Assembly: GCA_963930775.1 (NCBI GenBank)
Contig: OZ005700.1
Span: 2,249,476-2,313,475 of the forward strand
Reading direction: 5' to 3'
Length of the DNA stretch: 64,000 bases
Source: Cliona cf. orientalis
Taxonomy: Eukaryota; Porifera; Demospongiae; Clionaida; Clionaidae
Shown here: positions 61,080 through 64,000 of the stretch, one piece after another
How positions within the stretch are numbered: the stretch's first letter is position 1
Layout: each line of letters begins with the position of its first letter
Notes under the pieces: model-generated
The model's input: only the letters and a program-made list of their open reading frames with translations
What the model was told of the DNA's origin: nothing
Database searches by the model: none
Made by a program: the position numbers and the translations under genes

Positions 61080-63574
61080 GGTCCTGTAGAAGTTAGTGTA
61101 CAATAGAGTTTTATCCCTAGAGTAACTCATGGGACGATTTTACACCAGCAAAACCTAGAGTAACTCATGGGACGATTTTACACCAATACAACCTAGAGTA
61201 ACTCATGGGACGATTTTACACCAGCAAAATTGGTGTAAAATCCTGAGTATTTATTATATGCCAAGCATATAATTTATTAAGGGAGGATTTTACACCACAT
61301 CAAAATTAAGGGGCTTACTCATGTAAAATTCTCCCATATAACTTACCTCTGCTATATATAAGGGACGATTTTACACCAGTTGCCACCACAGGTACTGAAG
61401 TGGTGTAAAATCATGCCATGTAATACTGATGGCTAACAGTAATTGGAGCAAAGATTTACATGTGACCTTTGACCTCACTTAAAATTCTCCCATAATAATA
61501 AGACTGTACATCCATACTCTGCTAAAACTTTAAGTGTGAACTTTGACCTGGTGTAAAATGCTCCCTTGTATATAGCCACTGAATCCAGACTCAGGTAGGT
61601 TTATAAGTGCGTTCCGAATGCTCGCTTGCTGTGGGTGTGGCTGCATGTAGTGCAGAATGGTAGGTGGGGCTCACTATGTACACGAGTTACAATGCATGCA
61701 ATGTAGAGTTCCTCATCAGGACATCTCTGCTTCGCGCTCTTGCTAATAGAATGGTACTCACCACGTGCACAATTGTTCGTGCGCCATTGTAAATTGGTTG
61801 AAAGAAGACGAGTATGAGAAGGAAATGATTATAATTATGCATAGAGTATCATAGTGTACAAGATTAAGATATGAGACACTTAACTATTGACTGCTTTTAG
61901 ACAGTTTTTTTAGGAGTATTTTATGTGGGTTTTTAGCTCAGACTACCTATGGCCTCTAATACACGGATTAGAGGCCATAGGTAATCTGAGCTTAAAAAAA
62001 CCCACATAAAGGCTATCACATTAAAAAAGAGATGTAGCTAAACCACTATAGTAGCTGCTATCAGGAATCACTCATGGCTAGTCTCGAACCCAGACCCCTC
62101 CTATTTCCTCAGCATTGGCTGTATTGCATCACCAGCACGACTCACTCGTAGTATAGCTATATGTGACCTGCTACAACAAAAGGGACCATTCGTGGTAGTA
62201 GGAAACAAGACCATGATAATGGCCAACTTGCTTTCTACAGATGTAGTATATAGTGAGTACACTCGTATCAGTATATAGACACCAACATAGAGCGGATACA
62301 CCTATAGTACATTATTACAATGTCATGTATTGCATACACACTATTACAATAAGCTACATACTACAAACACAAAGGGTTCCTTTTCATACAGCTGGTCACA
62401 TATTATGCAGATAATTATTATGAGACAATTGGTATTATGGGACTGTCGGACATCCATACTAACGGAGATGGAAGCTTCCGGTTTGGGGGTAATTGCATTA
62501 TACCTAATTAGCTAGCTACCTGCCTACAAGTTGGATTTGCTAGCTATCTACCTTTAAGTTATTTTGATATGGGTTTTTGTGGTAAAACACGGTTTTTGGT
62601 GTATCAATTTTGCAAATTTGCTTATTTGCAATTGGTACATTAAATTAGCTACTTAGCTTTTTTTTTGTCATTAGCTAACACCCAAGGCTAGGACATCAAT
62701 TTTAAATAAAACATCTCACGTGGTACGTGTCTCATAATAGGGACAGGTGTCCCATAATACTTAGTGATCACAAAAAAATGAAAATCATCTGTGCGGGGCG
62801 ATCGCGAGCCTTCGCAAAAGTTACTAGATTTCTTTGAAAGCACACAGGCACGTATGCGCACATGGGGTTGGTACCCCAATAGCTAGGGCTATTTCTCTTT
62901 GAGTGAAATGTGATTTAGCTATAATAATTATAGCTATATTATTATTATCTATGTATTCATTAAGCAGAGTAAAACACTACCAAATAAAATTATAGGGTGC
63001 AATTGAGTGAGTTCACTCCTATGTATATGGTATCTAGCTACGGACAAACTGAAGAGGCATCTTTTGATGATGAAGACTTAGAATGATTAGTATAAATTAG
63101 CTACAAAACATCCAAGTGAGAGAATGTACCGGTATTTATAGTTACAGAGTCATGATTACTATAAACTCTAGAATTTTAAGTGAGGTCAAAGGTCACATGT
63201 AAATCTTTGCTCCGGTTACTGTTAGCGATCAGTATTACATGGCATGATTTTACACCACTTCAGTACCTGTGGTGGCAACTGGTGTAAAATCGTCCCTTAT
63301 ATATAGCAGAGGTAAGTTATATGGGAGAATTTTACATGAGTAAGCCCCTCAATTTTGATGTGGTGTAAAATCCTCCCTTAATAATATGCTTGGCATACAA
63401 TAAATACTCAGGATTTTACACCAATTTTGCTGGTGTAAAATCGTCCCATGAGTTACTCTAGGTTGTATTGGTGTAAAATCGTCCCATGAGTTACTCTAGG
63501 TTTTGCTGGTGTAAAATCGTCCCATGAGTTACTCTAGGGATAAAACTCTATTTTACACTAAAATATGTAGGACC
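61080..63574. mobile_element. Long-TIR non-autonomous DNA transposon, copy 2 (about 2.5 kb)
   Basis: Begins GGTCCTGTAGAAGTTAGTGT and ends ATATGTAGGACC. CTCTAGACA abuts both ends (61071-61079 and 63575-63583). TIRs match those of 47520-50312, but with an extra GAGTAACTCATGGGACGATT unit at the left, and the interior runs in the opposite orientation: the chance frame at 49129-49329 reappears at 62301-62101. The right TIR is shortened internally; it jumps from ATAAACTCTA at about 63170 into the TIR. No transposase. Confidence 0.87.
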
Positions 63575-63583
63575 CTCTAGACA

Positions 63584-64000
63584 CTGCGTATAATATATAC
63601 CGCGGTATTATACTACGCCGTACAATAATATTTCAGAGCGAAGCGAGGTCCTCTACTCGGACTTGGCCGAGATCGTATGGCTTCAATGGCTACTTTTCGC
63701 GTGCCCTCTAAAATTTAGTTCTTGCTAGCCACGGTGAATCAAGCTCCATCGCCAGCTTTAAGGATTGCAAACATGGTCAGCTGCATTCATGAAGAACCAT
63801 GATAGTCACAGATCCACCGTTTTTTTGAATTTCGTTCAAAGGACCATAAAATGGTATGTCGACTTTAAAACCTCGTACAATTCGATACTGATTTCTTTTC
63901 AGTAGCAGTACACGTCAAACATGGATTTCTATCTTGTGAAACTCACAGAATGTACGTGGCTACAGCACCACTGAACTGAATCGCCCCCAAAAGTCTTTTT
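63584..64000. other. Unassigned right edge of the window
   Basis: AT-rich start, then moderately GC-rich sequence (GAGCGAAGCGAGGTCC...). I see no exon, repeat or RNA gene that I can support. Confidence 0.3.

Overview
This is a eukaryotic, almost certainly animal, nuclear window. Nearly every gene is split by short GT-AG introns. The proteins are metazoan types (WASP, EB, ATAD2, ABHD6, acyl-protein thioesterase, GAF-containing phosphodiesterase, TBC1D25-like). The AT-rich spacers are full of microsatellites and small inverted-repeat transposons, and neighbouring genes are often only a few hundred bases apart. Compact genes in head-to-head and tail-to-tail pairs suggest an early-branching animal such as a demosponge; that placement is an inference, since no species marker is visible. 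There are no rRNA genes, convincing tRNAs, CRISPR arrays or bacterial operons.

Layout. 1-2168 (+): last coding exon of a TBC1D25-like Rab GAP. 2458-4412 (+): a 167-aa thioredoxin/peroxiredoxin-like selenoprotein with in-frame TGA in a UxxC motif and a SECIS element in the 3' UTR. 5003-8428 (-): ABHD6-like monoacylglycerol lipase. 9287-18675 (-): ATAD2-like AAA+/bromodomain protein with a 20-bp frame-breaking tandem duplication in one exon. 19180-21403 (-): ACOT13-like thioesterase. 21538-22140 (-): unknown single-exon gene. 22452-25707 (+): cyclic-nucleotide phosphodiesterase with one GAF domain. 25929-27326 (-): single-exon WASP-like protein. 27667-31512 (+): EB1-like plus-end protein ending in EEY. 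32157-36906 (+): a second, paralogous UxxC selenoprotein (236 aa) with its own SECIS. 37458-39530 and 40569-51552 (both -): tandem acyl-protein thioesterase paralogues, the second with introns swollen by mobile elements. 51791-55102 and 56887-59722 (both +): tandem copies of an unrecognised gene family; a third first exon lies at 60763-60923. 60924-64000 is mostly one long-TIR mobile element.

The most notable biology is the pair of selenoprotein genes about 28 kb apart. Both replace the first cysteine of a FYRGxWCxxC-type redox motif with TGA. Their downstream exons are phase-compatible and similar in size, and both carry form-2-like SECIS hairpins whose stems differ by compensatory base changes. 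Other points of interest are the unrecognised tandem gene family with swapped 5' ends, a retrotransposon insertion datable by its empty site in the sister gene, and two copies of a roughly 2.5-2.8 kb long-TIR non-autonomous transposon with target duplications.

Exon boundaries were read by eye from splice consensus, reading phase and remembered family sequences. No alignment or database search was run.
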